A DNA stretch of 64,000 nucleotides from Cryobacterium arcticum (GCF_003185895.1 NZ_QHLY01000012.1:930001-994000), one strand, 5' to 3'. Shown: positions 16,911 to 26,837, counted from the stretch's first letter. The notes: generated by a model not told the origin, from the sequence alone. Numbers and translations: made by a program.

Positions 16911-19496
16911 ATGACCAGCGCTGAACGCGTTCCCGAAAAGCCCGCCCTCGAAGGGCTGGAAGCGAAATGGGAAACCAGCTGGGAGGCTCAAGGCACCTAC
17001 CGCTTCGACCGCGCCGGCGCCACGAAGCAGTCGATCTTCTCCATCGACACTCCCCCGCCGACCGCCTCGGGCTCGCTGCACATCGGCCACGTCTTCAGCT
17101 ACACCCACACCGACGTCGTCGCCCGTTTCCAGCGGATGCGCGGCAAGAGCGTCTTCTACCCGATGGGTTGGGACGACAACGGCCTGCCCACCGAGCGCCG
17201 GGTGCAGAACTTCTACGGTGTGCGCTGCGACCCGTCGCTGCCGTACACGCCCGACTTCGTGCCGCCCTTCGAAGGCGGCGACGGCAAGAGCACCAAGGCC
17301 GCCGACCAGCTGCCGGTGAGCCGGCGCAACTTCATCGAACTCTGCGAACGCCTCACCGTTGAGGACGAGAAGCAGTTCGAGGAACTCTGGCGCACCCTGG
17401 GACTCTCCGTCGACTGGACACAGAGCTACCGCACCATCGCCCCGGAGTCGATCACCGCCTCCCAGCGCGCCTTCATCGGCAACGTCACCCGCGGCGAGGC
17501 CTACCAGGCCATGGCGCCCACCCTCTGGGACGTCACCTTCCGCACCGCCGTCGCCCAGGCCGAGCTGGAAGACAAGGAGATGCCCGCCGCGTACCACCGG
17601 GTCTCCTTCCACAAGCCGGATGGCTCCACCATCGAGATCGAGACGACCCGCCCGGAGCTGCTCGCCGCGTGCGTGGCCCTGGTGGCACATCCCGACGACG
17701 ACAGGTACAAGCCGTTCTTCGGCAGCACCGTGCGCACCCCGGTCTTCGACGTCGAGGTGCCCATCCTGGCGCACCACCTCGCCCAGAAGGACAAGGGCTC
17801 GGGAATCGCGATGATCTGCACCTTCGGCGACGTGACCGACGTGGTCTGGTGGCGCGAACTCGACCTGCCCAACCGCGCGATCATGGGCTTCGACGGCCGC
17901 ATCATCGCCGAGGCGCCCGACGTCATCGTCACCCCGGCCGCCCAGGCCGCCTACGCCCAGCTGGCCGGCAAGACCGTGTTCTCGGCCAAACAGGCCATGG
18001 TCGACCTGCTGCGCGCCTCCGGCGACCTGATCGGCGATCCCAAGCCGATCGTGCACCCGGTCAAGTTCTTCGAAAAGGGCGACAAGCCGCTCGAAATCGT
18101 CTCCACCCGCCAGTGGTACATCCGCAACGGCGCCCGCGACGAGAAGCTGCGTGCCCGCCTGATCGAACACGGAACCGCACTGCAGTGGCATCCTGAGTTC
18201 ATGCGCGTGCGCTACGAGAACTGGGTCAACGGCCTCACCGGTGACTGGCTGGTCTCCCGCCAGCGCTTCTTCGGCGTTCCGCTGCCGGTTTGGTACCCGC
18301 TCGATGCCGACGCCAACCCCGTCTTCGACCAGCCGATCATCGCGACCGCCGACCTGCTGCCGGTCGACCCGTCCTCCGACGTCGCCCCCGGTTACTCGGC
18401 CGACCAGCGTGGTGCGGCCAACGGCTTCGTCGGCGAGGTCGACGTGATGGACACCTGGGCGACCTCATCGCTCACCCCGCAGCTCGCCGGCGGGTGGGAG
18501 CGCGACCCGGAACTCTTCGATCTCGTCTACCCGTACTCCCTCCGCCCGCAGGGGCAGGACATCATTCGCACCTGGCTGTTCTCCACGCTGCTCCGCGCCG
18601 AGCTCGAGCATGGCGAGTCGCCGTGGAAGCACGCCGCGCTGTCGGGCTTCATCGTGGACCCCGACCGCAAGAAGATGTCCAAGTCCAAGGGCAACGTGGT
18701 CACCCCCGCCGATGTGCTCGTGCAGCACGGCTCCGATGCGGTGCGCTACTGGGCCGCCTCGTCGCGGCTCGGCACGGATGCGGCGTTCGACCCGAAGAAC
18801 CCCACCCAGATCAAGATCGGTCGACGCCTCGCGATCAAGATCCTCAACGCCAGCAAGTTCATCCTCGGCTTCGCCGGCGATGACGCGGCTCCCGTGACCG
18901 AGCCCGTCGACAAGAGCATGCTCGCCCGTCTCGACGTCGTGGTCGCCCAGGCGACCGCCGCGTTCGAGGCGTTCGATCACGCCCGTGCCCTCGAGTTGAC
19001 CGAGAGCTTCTTCTGGACGTTCTGCGACGACTACCTCGAGCTGGTCAAGGAGCGCGCGTACGGCGAGGTCGGGCCGGAGCAGGCCTCCGCTGTGGCGGCG
19101 CTCCGCCGGGCACTGTCCACCCTGCTGCGCCTGTTCGCGCCGTTCGTGCCCTTCGCCACCGAGGAAGCCTGGTCCTGGTCGAACGACGACTCGGTGCACC
19201 GTGCCTCCTGGCCCGTCACGGCGGAGACCCCCGCCGACGGCGCCGGGGAGATCGCGTTGCTGGACCTGGCCAGCCGGGCCCTCACCGGCATCCGTCGGGC
19301 CAAGACCGACGCGAAAGCATCACAGAAGTCTGCTGTCACCTCCGCCACGATTGGCGGCTCGGCAGCAGAGGTGGCCCTGCTCGCGCAGGTCGCCGCCGAT
19401 TTGAAAGCAGTAGGCCGTATCGCGGACTTGACGTTTGTCGAGGCCGATGAGCTGGTTGTGACTGATATCGTGCTCGCCACGGTGTCGGAAATCTAA
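16911..19496 (+). CDS. valS: Valyl-tRNA synthetase
   Basis: 861 residues; charges tRNA-Val. Class I HIGH motif in SGSLHIGHVFSYTHTD (about 57-60), WDDNGLPTERR in the Rossmann core, and the KMSKS loop in DRKKMSKSKGNVV (about 590). VRYWAASSRLG follows. The length (861) and lack of a C-terminal coiled coil place it in the shorter ValRS type used by many actinobacteria. ATG 16911 follows TCGGAGAG at good spacing; a hairpin GGCACC/GGTGCC (16864-16869/16883-16888) lies in the 5' leader but no T-box motif is present. A 12-bp gap separates it from the acetyltransferase gene, probably one transcript. Confidence 0.97.
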   Translation: MTSAERVPEKPALEGLEAKWETSWEAQGTYRFDRAGATKQSIFSIDTPPPTASGSLHIGHVFSYTHTDVVARFQRMRGKSVFYPMGWDDNGLPTERRVQNFYGVRCDPSLPYTPDFVPPFEGGDGKSTKAADQLPVSRRNFIELCERLTVEDEKQFEELWRTLGLSVDWTQSYRTIAPESITASQRAFIGNVTRGEAYQAMAPTLWDVTFRTAVAQAELEDKEMPAAYHRVSFHKPDGSTIEIETTRPELLAACVALVAHPDDDRYKPFFGSTVRTPVFDVEVPILAHHLAQKDKGSGIAMICTFGDVTDVVWWRELDLPNRAIMGFDGRIIAEAPDVIVTPAAQAAYAQLAGKTVFSAKQAMVDLLRASGDLIGDPKPIVHPVKFFEKGDKPLEIVSTRQWYIRNGARDEKLRARLIEHGTALQWHPEFMRVRYENWVNGLTGDWLVSRQRFFGVPLPVWYPLDADANPVFDQPIIATADLLPVDPSSDVAPGYSADQRGAANGFVGEVDVMDTWATSSLTPQLAGGWERDPELFDLVYPYSLRPQGQDIIRTWLFSTLLRAELEHGESPWKHAALSGFIVDPDRKKMSKSKGNVVTPADVLVQHGSDAVRYWAASSRLGTDAAFDPKNPTQIKIGRRLAIKILNASKFILGFAGDDAAPVTEPVDKSMLARLDVVVAQATAAFEAFDHARALELTESFFWTFCDDYLELVKERAYGEVGPEQASAVAALRRALSTLLRLFAPFVPFATEEAWSWSNDDSVHRASWPVTAETPADGAGEIALLDLASRALTGIRRAKTDAKASQKSAVTSATIGGSAAEVALLAQVAADLKAVGRIADLTFVEADELVVTDIVLATVSEI

Positions 19497-19508
19497 AAGG
19501 AGAACCGT

Positions 19509-19955
19509 ATGTCTGTTACCGTCCGCCCGCTGGGTGACAAGGACTTCTTTCCGTGGCTCGGCCTCTTCGAGGGGTACAGCGAGTTCTACCAGAGCGACCT
19601 GACCGACGAGAAGGCGCTGCGCGTCTGGAGCTGGGTCATCGACAAGAACCACGATCTCGACGGTGCTGTCGCGGTCAATGAAAACGGCGACTTCGTCGGC
19701 TTCACGCTCTACCGGGCGTTCCCGCGCACCCTCTCGGGTGACGTCGGACTGTTCGTCGACGACCTGTTCGTGGCGACCGACGCTCGCGAGGACGGCGTCG
19801 GCCGCGCCCTGCTGGACTTCGCGAAGGAATACGCCAAGTCCCACGGCTACCGTCAGCTGCAGTGGATCACCGCCGCCGACAACGAGACCGCGCAGAAGCT
19901 CTACGACGAGGTCGGCACCCGCACCAGCTGGGTCACCTACGAAGCGGAGGTCTAG
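19509..19955 (+). CDS. GNAT family N-acetyltransferase
   Basis: 148 residues. The GNAT core is visible: VGLFVDDLFVATDAREDGVGRALLDFAKEYAKSHG (the V/I-x-x-x-x-Q/R-G-x-G-x/A acetyl-CoA motif in the form AREDGVGRA) followed by LQWITAADNETAQKLYDEVG. Substrate unknown. A strong AAAAGGAG ribosome site precedes ATG 19509. It follows valS by 12 bp and precedes an 88-residue protein by 2 bp, an operon. Confidence 0.9.
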   Translation: MSVTVRPLGDKDFFPWLGLFEGYSEFYQSDLTDEKALRVWSWVIDKNHDLDGAVAVNENGDFVGFTLYRAFPRTLSGDVGLFVDDLFVATDAREDGVGRALLDFAKEYAKSHGYRQLQWITAADNETAQKLYDEVGTRTSWVTYEAEV

Positions 19956-19957
19956 AC

Positions 19958-20224
19958 ATGCAGCTCGGTACCCGCTGGGCCCTCGGCGCCGAGCCGCCGG
20001 CCGGCCTGCCCGAGGTCGTGGTGATCGCCCTGCAGGCTGTCGAGGGGGACCTGGCCGGCCTGGCAGAGGACACCAGTGCCTGGCGTTGGACGCTGACCTG
20101 GCTGGAGGGCAACCCGGTGATCGAGCTCGACGACGGCACCGTCATCCGGTTCGACCCGAAGGAAGACAGCGCCACCATCACCCAGCCCGCTGTGGTGATG
20201 GATGACGAGGACGACTGGATCTAG
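19958..20224 (+). CDS. Small conserved-looking hypothetical protein
   Basis: 88 residues, acidic, with two Trp in AWRWTLTWLEGNP and a C-terminal DDEDDWI. ATG 19958 is chosen: GGAGG sits 9 nt upstream, inside the last codons of the acetyltransferase. The start and stop are 3 bp apart from the acetyltransferase stop, so it is translated with it. It looks cytoplasmic, with no domain recognised. Resembles a short companion of an acetyltransferase, role unknown. Confidence 0.75.
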   Translation: MQLGTRWALGAEPPAGLPEVVVIALQAVEGDLAGLAEDTSAWRWTLTWLEGNPVIELDDGTVIRFDPKEDSATITQPAVVMDDEDDWI

Positions 20225-20252
20225 GCGCTGACCGGGCCGGCTCTTCGCCGGC

Positions 20253-21101
20253 TCAGCCTGTGCGCACGGCGATGATCTCGCCGTGCGGCAGGCCGAACCA
20301 CCCGTCTGGATCGGCTGCCCAGTGGGCCCAGGCGTCGCTCATTCCGCGCAGGTCGGCCAGCCCCGCCGCCCCGCTCTCGATCGCGATGGCTGCGAAGTCC
20401 GGGTCGAGCATGCGCTCCGACCAGGACAGCCCCCACCATTCCCGCTCGGCCGGGGACGCGAAGCACCACATCGATGCGCTACACCTCACTTCGTCGAAAC
20501 CGGCCAGCCTGGCCCACGCTTTGAGCGCGCGGCCGGCATCGGGCACGCCGCCGGTGAACTCCTGTACGGCGCGGTAGACCTCCCGCCACGCCGCCAGGCC
20601 CGGTAACTTCGGATACCAGGCGGCGGCGACGTAGTCCGCATCCCGCGCAGCGAGGATGCCTCCGGGCCGCAGCACCCTCCGCATCTCCCGCAACGATGCC
20701 ACGGGGTCTGCCACGTGCTGCAGCACCTGGTGCGCGTGCACGACATCCACGGATGCATCCAGTGCCGGCAGGTCGCTCACGTCACCGCGCAGGAACTGCA
20801 CCGTTGTCACCCCCTCGTCGTCGGCGAGCCCGCGGGCCTGCTCCACCTGCTCGGAGTCAGCATCCACGCCGATCACGATGCCAGGGGCCACCCGTCGGGC
20901 CAAGTCGAGGGTGAGCGTGCCGGGGCCGGACCCGACATCGAGCACGGTCTGACCGGCTCGGAGGTGCGGCAACAGGTAAGCCGCGGAGTTCTGCGCAGTG
21001 CGCCAGGTCAGGACCCTCGGCAGGTGCTGACCGCCGAGCGGTCGGCCCGGCTGCGCTACCGTCTGCGGTGCCGTCTCCTGTCGCTCCGGGGTGTCGCTCA
21101 T
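20253..21101 (-). CDS. Class I SAM-dependent methyltransferase
   Basis: 282 residues. The SAM-binding motif I is VLDVGSGPGTLTLDLAR (about residues 53-69), motif II region GVDADSEQVEQAR, then QFLRGDVSDLP and VVHAHQVLQHVADPVASLREM, followed by LRPGGILAARDADY. This is the UbiE/small-molecule type (Methyltransf_11/25); substrate unknown. ATG 21101 (MSDTPERQ) is supported by TATGGT exactly 6 nt upstream, so it is predicted leaderless. Convergent with the 19958 gene. The C-terminal half after 170 is not diagnostic. Confidence 0.9.
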   Translation of the reverse strand: MSDTPERQETAPQTVAQPGRPLGGQHLPRVLTWRTAQNSAAYLLPHLRAGQTVLDVGSGPGTLTLDLARRVAPGIVIGVDADSEQVEQARGLADDEGVTTVQFLRGDVSDLPALDASVDVVHAHQVLQHVADPVASLREMRRVLRPGGILAARDADYVAAAWYPKLPGLAAWREVYRAVQEFTGGVPDAGRALKAWARLAGFDEVRCSASMWCFASPAEREWWGLSWSERMLDPDFAAIAIESGAAGLADLRGMSDAWAHWAADPDGWFGLPHGEIIAVRTG

Positions 21102-21107
21102 CCCCAC

Positions 21108-21113
21108 ACCATA
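21108..21113 (-). promoter_or_regulatory. -10 element of the methyltransferase gene (leaderless)
   Basis: Read on the minus strand: TATGGT, then 6 nt (GTGGGG), then ATG at 21101. Confidence 0.55.
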
Positions 21114-21180
21114 CGACTCGATCGCACTGTGCGCATCCGCCGCGTGCGTGCTGCCCGGCCGGGCAATCCGGTCTGAGTCC

Positions 21181-21186
21181 TAGGCT
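21181..21186 (+). promoter_or_regulatory. -10 element of the M3 peptidase gene (leaderless)
   Basis: TAGGCT, 6 nt (GGGTCC), then ATG at 21193. Confidence 0.6.
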
Positions 21187-21192
21187 GGGTCC

Positions 21193-23238
21193 ATGTCCGA
21201 CTCCTCGAATCCGTTCCTCGCCCCCAGCACGCTGCTCTACCAGCTGCCGCCCTTCGCCGAGATCAGGGACGAGCACTACCGGCCGGCGTTCGAAGCCGGC
21301 ATGGCCGAGCAGCTCGCCGAGATCAGAGCAATCACCGCCGACCCGGCCGAACCCACCGTGGAGAACACCCTCGTGGCCCTCGAGCGGAGCGGCCAGGTCC
21401 TGCGGCGGGTCGCGACGGTCTTCTTCTCACTCAGCTCATCGGATTCCACTGAGTTCGGCACCGCGCTCGAAGAAGAACTCGCTCCGCTGCTCGCCGCCCA
21501 CCACGACGCCATCCGGCTCGATCCTGCCCTGTACGCCCGGATCGCCGCGCTGCACGAGAGCCGGGACTCCCTCGCGATGGAGCCGGAGACCGGGTATCTG
21601 CTCGAGCGCTATTACACCGAGTTCACCCTGGCCGGGGCGGGGCTCTCCGACGACGACAAGGTCACCCTTCGTGAGCTGAACATGCGCCTGTCCACCCTCA
21701 CCACCCGCTTCGAGAAGAATCTGCTGGCCGACACGAACGCGCTGGCCCTGGTGCTCGACGACGTCGCCGATCTCGACGGGCTGGGCGACGGCGAGATCTC
21801 CGCCGCCGCTGAGGCGGCCCGGGAGCGCGACCTACCGGGTAAATACGTGATCACGCTGGTGCTGCCGACCAGCCACCCCTACCTCGCGTCACTCACCAAC
21901 CGGTCGGTACGGGAACGCCTGCTCGCCGCATCCCGGGCACGCGGCATCCGCGGCGGCGAGCACGACAACAGGGAGCTGGTGCTGGACATCACCCGGCTGC
22001 GCGCCCGGCGGGCCCGGTTGCTCGGCTTCGGCAGCCATGCCGCCTACGTCACGGCGGACGAAACCGCGAAGACTCCCGAGGCGGTCGCCGACATGCTCGG
22101 CCGGCTGGCTCCCGCCGCCGCCCGCAATGCACGCGCAGAGCAGCAGGCGCTGCAGGCTGCTGTGCGGGACAGCGGCGCTGACTTCGACCTGGCCGCCTGG
22201 GACTGGGCGTTCTACACCGAGAAGGTGCGTCAGGCCCGGTACGAGGTCGACGCGGCCGCGATGCGACCGTACTTCGAACTGGAGCGGGTTTTGCGCGACG
22301 GGGTGTTCTTCGCGGCCACCCGGCTCTACGGCATCACCTTCGCCGAACGCGGGGACCTCACCGCGTGGAACCCGGAGGCACGGGTCTTCGAGGTCAGCAA
22401 TGAAGACGGCTCACCGCTCGGGCTCTACATCGTTGATTTCTACACCCGGGACTCCAAGCGCGGCGGCGCCTGGATGAACTCCCTCGTGTCGCAGTCGACG
22501 CTGCTCGGCACGCCGACCATCGTGACGAACAACCTCAACCTGGCCAAGCCGGCCGCCGGCTCCCCCACCCTGCTGAGCTTCGACGAAGTCACCACCCTGT
22601 TCCACGAGTTCGGCCACGCCTTGCACGGGCTGTTCGCGCAGGTCACCTACCCGCGGTTCTCCGGCACCAACGTCTACCGCGACTTCGTCGAGTTCCCCAG
22701 CCAGGTGAACGAGATGTGGATGCTGTGGCCGGAGGTGCTGCAGAACTACGCCAGGCACTATCGCACCGGCGAGGCGCTTCCCCCGGAACTGGTCGACCGC
22801 ATCCGGGAGTCGTCGACCTTCAACGAGGGCTTCGGCACCAGTGAGTATCTCGCTGCGGCGCTACTCGACCAGGCCTGGCACTCGATCGACGCCGACGCCG
22901 AGGTGACCGATGTGGCCGCATTCGAGGCGGCGGCACTCGCCGCGGTCGGCCTGGACAACCCGGTGGTACCCACCCGCTACGCCAGCACCTACTTCGCCCA
23001 CACCTTCTCCGGCGGCTACGACGCGGGTTACTACTCCTACATCTGGAGTGAGGTGCTCGACGCCGACACAGTGGCCTGGTTCACCGAGAACGGCGGCCTC
23101 ACCCGCGCCAACGGCGACAGGTTCAGGGACCGCCTGCTCGGCGTCGGCGGCAGCGCCGACCCCCTGGCCGCCTACCGCGACTTCCGTGGCCGCGACGCCC
23201 AGATCCAGCCCCTTCTCGACCGCCGGGGCCTCAACTAG
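21193..23238 (+). CDS. M3 family metallopeptidase (oligopeptidase A / Dcp type)
   Basis: 681 residues, the usual length of M3 oligopeptidases. The zinc-binding motif HEFGH is at 471-475 (LFHEFGHALHGLFA), with the downstream FVEFPSQVNEMWM glutamate ligand. The N-terminus PPFAEIRDEHYRPAFEAGMAEQ is typical of the peptidyl-dipeptidase Dcp/OpdA group. It degrades short peptides in the cytoplasm. No signal peptide. The start is leaderless, with TAGGCT 6 nt before ATG 21193. Convergent with acdS. Confidence 0.95.
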   Translation: MSDSSNPFLAPSTLLYQLPPFAEIRDEHYRPAFEAGMAEQLAEIRAITADPAEPTVENTLVALERSGQVLRRVATVFFSLSSSDSTEFGTALEEELAPLLAAHHDAIRLDPALYARIAALHESRDSLAMEPETGYLLERYYTEFTLAGAGLSDDDKVTLRELNMRLSTLTTRFEKNLLADTNALALVLDDVADLDGLGDGEISAAAEAARERDLPGKYVITLVLPTSHPYLASLTNRSVRERLLAASRARGIRGGEHDNRELVLDITRLRARRARLLGFGSHAAYVTADETAKTPEAVADMLGRLAPAAARNARAEQQALQAAVRDSGADFDLAAWDWAFYTEKVRQARYEVDAAAMRPYFELERVLRDGVFFAATRLYGITFAERGDLTAWNPEARVFEVSNEDGSPLGLYIVDFYTRDSKRGGAWMNSLVSQSTLLGTPTIVTNNLNLAKPAAGSPTLLSFDEVTTLFHEFGHALHGLFAQVTYPRFSGTNVYRDFVEFPSQVNEMWMLWPEVLQNYARHYRTGEALPPELVDRIRESSTFNEGFGTSEYLAAALLDQAWHSIDADAEVTDVAAFEAAALAAVGLDNPVVPTRYASTYFAHTFSGGYDAGYYSYIWSEVLDADTVAWFTENGGLTRANGDRFRDRLLGVGGSADPLAAYRDFRGRDAQIQPLLDRRGLN

Positions 23239-23267
23239 CACCACGGCCGCCCGCACTCGCCACCCCG

Positions 23268-23304
23268 GCAACTGTTCCCCGCGCGGAGTTCTGGCAACAG
23301 TTGC
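23268..23304. repeat. Intergenic palindrome, AACTGTT family copy A
   Basis: GCAACTGTT (23268-23276) and AACAGTTGC (23296-23304) are perfect 9-bp arms, between the convergent M3 peptidase and acdS genes. The core AACTGTTCCCCGCGCGGA is shared with copies at 25271-25301 and 59233-59300. May also work as a weak terminator. Confidence 0.6.
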
Positions 23305-23312
23305 GGCGCTAT

Positions 23313-24335
23313 TCAGTGGTACAGCGCGCTGTAGGCGTTGATGGCGGGCTGGCCGCCAAGGTGGGCGTAGAGCACGTTGCTCGACGGCGCGATGTCGCGC
23401 GTTTTCACCAGGTCGATCAGGCCCGCCATGGACTTGCCCTCGTAGACAGGGTCGATGATCACACCCTCCAGGCTCGCCGTGAGGCGGATGGCGTCGTTGG
23501 TCGACTGCACCGGGATACCGTAGAAGTCACCGGCCCAGCCCTCGAGCACGGTGATCTCGTCGTCGGCGATCGGCCGGCCCACGCCGATGAGTTCTGCCGT
23601 GTTGCGGGCGATCCGGGCGACCTGCTCGCGGGTGGCCTCGATCTTGGCGGACGCGTCGATGCCGATCACCCGGCGCTTGGCGCCGCCGAAGTTCGCTTCC
23701 AGGTCGGCGAATCCGGCGATCATGCCGGCGTGGGTGGAGCCGGTGACGCTGCAGACCACGATCGTGTCGAAGAAGACCCCGAGCTCTCGTTCCTGCGCCG
23801 CCACCTCGTGCGCCCAGTTGGCGAAGCCCAGCCCGCCCAGGCGGTGGTCGGAGGCGCCGGCCGGGATCGGATACGGCGTGCCGCCGGCGGCCTCGACGTC
23901 GGCGATCGCCTGCGTCCAGGAATCCTTGAAGCCGATCCCGAACCCTTCGGAGGAGATGCGTACATCCGCGCCGGTGAGCCGGGACAGCAAAATGTTGCCG
24001 ACCCGGTCGTTCACACTGTCGGGCCAGTCCACCCACTGCTCCTGCACCAGAACGGCCTTGAGCCCGAGGTGGGCGGCGACGGCGGCGACCTGCCGGGTGT
24101 GGTTGGACTGGATGCCGCCGATGGAGACCAGGGTGTCGGCGCCCTGGGCGAGGGCCTCGGGGATCAGGTACTCGAGTTTGCGGGTCTTGTTGCCGCCGAA
24201 GGCGATGCCGCTGTTGACGTCTTCGCGCTTGGCCCAGATGCGCGCGCCGCCCAGGTGGGCGGACAGCCGGTCCAGCGGGTGGATCGGGCTCGGGCCGAAG
24301 GTGAGCGGGTGACGGGGAAAATCGCGCAGTGCCAT
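23313..24335 (-). CDS. acdS: 1-aminocyclopropane-1-carboxylate (ACC) deaminase
   Basis: 340 residues; PLP enzyme that cleaves ACC, the ethylene precursor, to 2-oxobutyrate and ammonia. The family lysine is K50 in [12 protein letters not shown], followed by [21 protein letters not shown]. The two residues that separate real ACC deaminases from D-cysteine desulfhydrases are conserved: Glu in DPVYEGKS and Leu in YAHLGG. ATG 24335 follows AAAGGA. Transcribed after gntR on the same strand with a 145-bp gap. The trait is common in plant-associated bacteria; here it may serve nitrogen acquisition. Confidence 0.93.
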   Translation of the reverse strand: MALRDFPRHPLTFGPSPIHPLDRLSAHLGGARIWAKREDVNSGIAFGGNKTRKLEYLIPEALAQGADTLVSIGGIQSNHTRQVAAVAAHLGLKAVLVQEQWVDWPDSVNDRVGNILLSRLTGADVRISSEGFGIGFKDSWTQAIADVEAAGGTPYPIPAGASDHRLGGLGFANWAHEVAAQERELGVFFDTIVVCSVTGSTHAGMIAGFADLEANFGGAKRRVIGIDASAKIEATREQVARIARNTAELIGVGRPIADDEITVLEGWAGDFYGIPVQSTNDAIRLTASLEGVIIDPVYEGKSMAGLIDLVKTRDIAPSSNVLYAHLGGQPAINAYSALYH

Positions 24336-24480
24336 GGGGTCCTTTGGGTCGGTTGGTGCGGTTGGTGCGATGGGCGGAGACGGCGGAAGCACGGCGGTTC
24401 AGGGGACGACTGGTGCGCTCCTGCTGCGGGACGATGCGCCCATGCACGCGTCTCGCGTGTAGCGGGCCGGCAGGAACGAC

Positions 24481-25179
24481 TCAGCCGGCGTCGGTGCCAG
24501 CGTCGGTGCCAGCGTCTGTGCCGGCCGTTGCGGCCAGCATCCGGCCCAGGGTCAGCCAGTTCTCGCGGACGGCCGCACCGGCCTCCGCGGCCTGGCCGGC
24601 TGCGCAGAGAGCGATGATGCGCTCGTGATCGGCCAGGGAGCCCCGGCCGGCCAGGGAGGAGAAGCGTGCCCGCTCCAGCCGGCGCAGCGTGGGGGTGACC
24701 TGTTCAAGCAGTGCCGGCAGCAGCTCGTTGGCGCTGGCCCGCACGGCCACGGCGTGGAAGTCGTCATCCGCGGTGATGGCTGCGCTCACGTCATTGTCGG
24801 CCAGCGCCGCCCGGAAGCGCTCATTGGCCGCCCGCATGGCCTCGATGTCGGTGTCGGTGAGTTGGGCGACGGCCTCTCGCGTGGCCAGTTCGTGCAGGGA
24901 GGCCGCGATGGCCTGGGCGTGCAGGGCGGCGCGTTCGTCGAGCGGGGCCACGATGGTCTGCCGGGCGCGCTCCGTGCGCACCAGTCCGGCCGTTTCGAGC
25001 CGGGCGATGGCCTCGCGGATGGGCGTTCGGCTCACGCCGAGCCAGGACTCGAGCTCCGCGTCGCGCAGCTTCTCCCCCGGCGCAAGGGTGCCGTCCACAA
25101 TTGCGGCGCGGAGGGCCGCGTAGGCATAGTCCCGCAGCGAGGCGGGGCGGATGGGGGCATCGGGAGCAGGAACCGGCAT
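24481..25179 (-). CDS. GntR family transcriptional regulator (FCD domain)
   Basis: 232 residues. N-terminal winged helix with [18 protein letters not shown] (about 49-66) and the C-terminal all-helical FCD ligand domain, where [24 protein letters not shown] carries the metal-binding residues. It ends with three tandem GTDA units encoded by a 12-bp repeat (24484-24520). ATG 25179 is chosen; the -10 TCTAAT sits 7 nt before it and there is no SD. It likely regulates acdS just downstream, by gene order only. Members sense small organic acids. Confidence 0.88.
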   Translation of the reverse strand: MPVPAPDAPIRPASLRDYAYAALRAAIVDGTLAPGEKLRDAELESWLGVSRTPIREAIARLETAGLVRTERARQTIVAPLDERAALHAQAIAASLHELATREAVAQLTDTDIEAMRAANERFRAALADNDVSAAITADDDFHAVAVRASANELLPALLEQVTPTLRRLERARFSSLAGRGSLADHERIIALCAAGQAAEAGAAVRENWLTLGRMLAATAGTDAGTDAGTDAG

Positions 25180-25186
25180 GCAATAT

Positions 25187-25215
25187 ATTAGATACGGTCT
25201 GGCGGCTCCTGTCAA
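25187..25215 (-). promoter_or_regulatory. Near-consensus promoter of gntR (leaderless)
   Basis: On the minus strand: TTGACA (25210-25215), a 17-bp spacer, TCTAAT (25187-25192), then 7 nt and the ATG at 25179. The whole region is AT-rich compared with its neighbours, and the AT-rich TAATATATTG is a possible operator. Confidence 0.7.
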
Positions 25216-25270
25216 CTTCCGCCACCGCGGCTCGCACCTGTTGCCACTCCGGACGACTGTTGCCGGCGCG

Positions 25271-25301
25271 CCGGCCGCACTTGTCCGCTCCGGGAACAGT
25301 T
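25271..25301 (-). repeat. Intergenic repeat, AACTGTT family copy B
   Basis: On the minus strand it reads AACTGTTCCCGGAGCGGACA then AGTGCGGCCGG. It matches the copy at 59233-59263 (AACTGTTTCCCGATCGGACA then TGTGCGCCCGG) over almost all 31 positions. Flanking sequence (25231-25265) has a second, degenerate copy in opposite orientation. Confidence 0.6.
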
Positions 25302-25343
25302 GGCCGGGCGCAGGGCGGGGCGCGCGAGGCGGGCCGGGTACGA

Positions 25344-25379
25344 GGAACCGCCCCGGACCGTTGGGTCGGGGGCGGTTCC
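25344..25379 (-). terminator. Hairpin downstream of clpX
   Basis: 16-nt arms (25344-25359 and 25364-25379) pair with one mismatch around GTTG. Located 20 bp after the clpX stop. No U-run follows, so termination would be weak or Rho-assisted. Confidence 0.5.
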
Positions 25380-25398
25380 GGGAACGCGAGGGCGTTGG

Positions 25399-26679
25399 TT
25401 ACGCCGACTTGTCCTCGCGGCGGGCCTTGTGCAGCACGATGGTCGGGGCCGCGTTCTCGAGCACGGACTCCCGGGTGACCACGACGCGGGCGACATCCGT
25501 GGAGGAGGGCACCTCGAACATGATCGGGCCGAGCACCTCTTCCATGATGGCGCGGAGGCCGCGGGCACCGGTCTTGCGGAGCACCGCGAGGTCGGCGATG
25601 GCCTCGAGGGCGGGCTGCTCGAAGTCGAGCTCCACCCCGTCGAGTTCGAACATGCGCTGGTACTGGCGCACGAGCGCGTTCTTGGGCACGGTGAGAATCT
25701 GCATCAGCGCCACCTGGTCGAGCTGGGTGACCGTGGTCACCACGGGCAGTCGGCCGATGAACTCGGGGATGAGCCCGAACTTGTGCAGGTCCTCCGGCAG
25801 CACCTCGCTGAAGAGGTTGATGTCGTCACCCTTGCTGTGCAGCGGGGCACCGAAGCCGATGCCCTTCTTGCCGGCGCGCTGGGAGATGATGTCGTCGAGA
25901 CCGGCGAAGGCGCCCGCCACGATGAACAGCACGTTCGTGGTGTCGATCTGGATGAATTCCTGGTGCGGATGCTTGCGCCCACCCTGCGGCGGCACCGAGG
26001 CGACGGTTCCCTCGAGGATCTTCAGCAGGGCCTGCTGCACACCCTCCCCCGACACGTCACGGGTGATCGACGGGTTCTCGGCCTTGCGGGCGATCTTGTC
26101 GATCTCGTCGATGTAGATGATGCCGGTCTCGGCACGCTTCACGTCGTAGTCGGCAGCCTGGATGAGCTTGAGGAGGATGTTCTCCACGTCTTCACCCACG
26201 TAGCCGGCTTCGGTGAGCGCCGTCGCATCCGCCACCGCGAACGGCACGTTCAGCCGTTTCGCCAGCGTCTGCGCGAGGTAGGTCTTGCCACAGCCGGTGG
26301 GGCCGATCAGCAGGATGTTGGACTTGGCGATCTCCACGTCGTCGTGGATGGCCTCGGCCGCGGTGAGCGTGGCACGGCTGCGCACCCGCTTGTAGTGGTT
26401 GTAGACGGCGACGGCCAGGGCGCGCTTGGCGGCTTCCTGCCCGATGACGTACTCCTCGAGGAATCCGAAGATCTCCTTGGGCTTGGGCAACTCGAACTCG
26501 CTGCCCGCTTCTTCCGCTCCGGCCTCGGCCAGGCGTTCTTCGATGATCTCGTTGCAGAGCTCAACGCATTCATCGCAGATGTACACGCCGGGTCCGGCAA
26601 TGAGCTGCTGTACCTGCTTCTGGCTCTTTCCGCAGAAAGAACACTTCAACAGGTCGGCGCTCTCGCCTATTCGGGCCAT
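25399..26679 (-). CDS. clpX: ATP-dependent Clp protease ATP-binding subunit ClpX
   Basis: 426 residues; AAA+ unfoldase that feeds substrates to ClpP. The N-terminal zinc finger has C13-C16 and C35-C38 (CSFC...CDEC). Walker A GPTGCGKT is at about 126-133, Walker B and sensor motifs IIYIDEIDK follow, and the ClpP-contact loop IGFG is present ([12 protein letters not shown]). ATG 26679 is preceded by GGAGGAGG, a strong site. It follows clpP2 with a 158-bp gap that might contain its own promoter. Ends at a GC hairpin. Confidence 0.98.
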   Translation of the reverse strand: MARIGESADLLKCSFCGKSQKQVQQLIAGPGVYICDECVELCNEIIEERLAEAGAEEAGSEFELPKPKEIFGFLEEYVIGQEAAKRALAVAVYNHYKRVRSRATLTAAEAIHDDVEIAKSNILLIGPTGCGKTYLAQTLAKRLNVPFAVADATALTEAGYVGEDVENILLKLIQAADYDVKRAETGIIYIDEIDKIARKAENPSITRDVSGEGVQQALLKILEGTVASVPPQGGRKHPHQEFIQIDTTNVLFIVAGAFAGLDDIISQRAGKKGIGFGAPLHSKGDDINLFSEVLPEDLHKFGLIPEFIGRLPVVTTVTQLDQVALMQILTVPKNALVRQYQRMFELDGVELDFEQPALEAIADLAVLRKTGARGLRAIMEEVLGPIMFEVPSSTDVARVVVTRESVLENAAPTIVLHKARREDKSA

Positions 26680-26837
26680 CCGTGAGCCTCCTCCATCAGT
26701 GACGCTAAATTCGAGCCTAGCTTGTGCGTGTGACAGATGCGTGCACCCTCGGCACAAAGCGAAACGGCGCGCCGCCTCGAGGGTGGCGCGCCGTTCGGCG
26801 AACAGGCTGGCCACAGGGCCAACCCGGTGTTCTGGTG

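Noticed and set aside
24481..24525. 12-bp tandem repeats as a CRISPR or regulatory array
   Set aside because: They are in-frame GTDA codon repeats at the 3' end of gntR and only three units.
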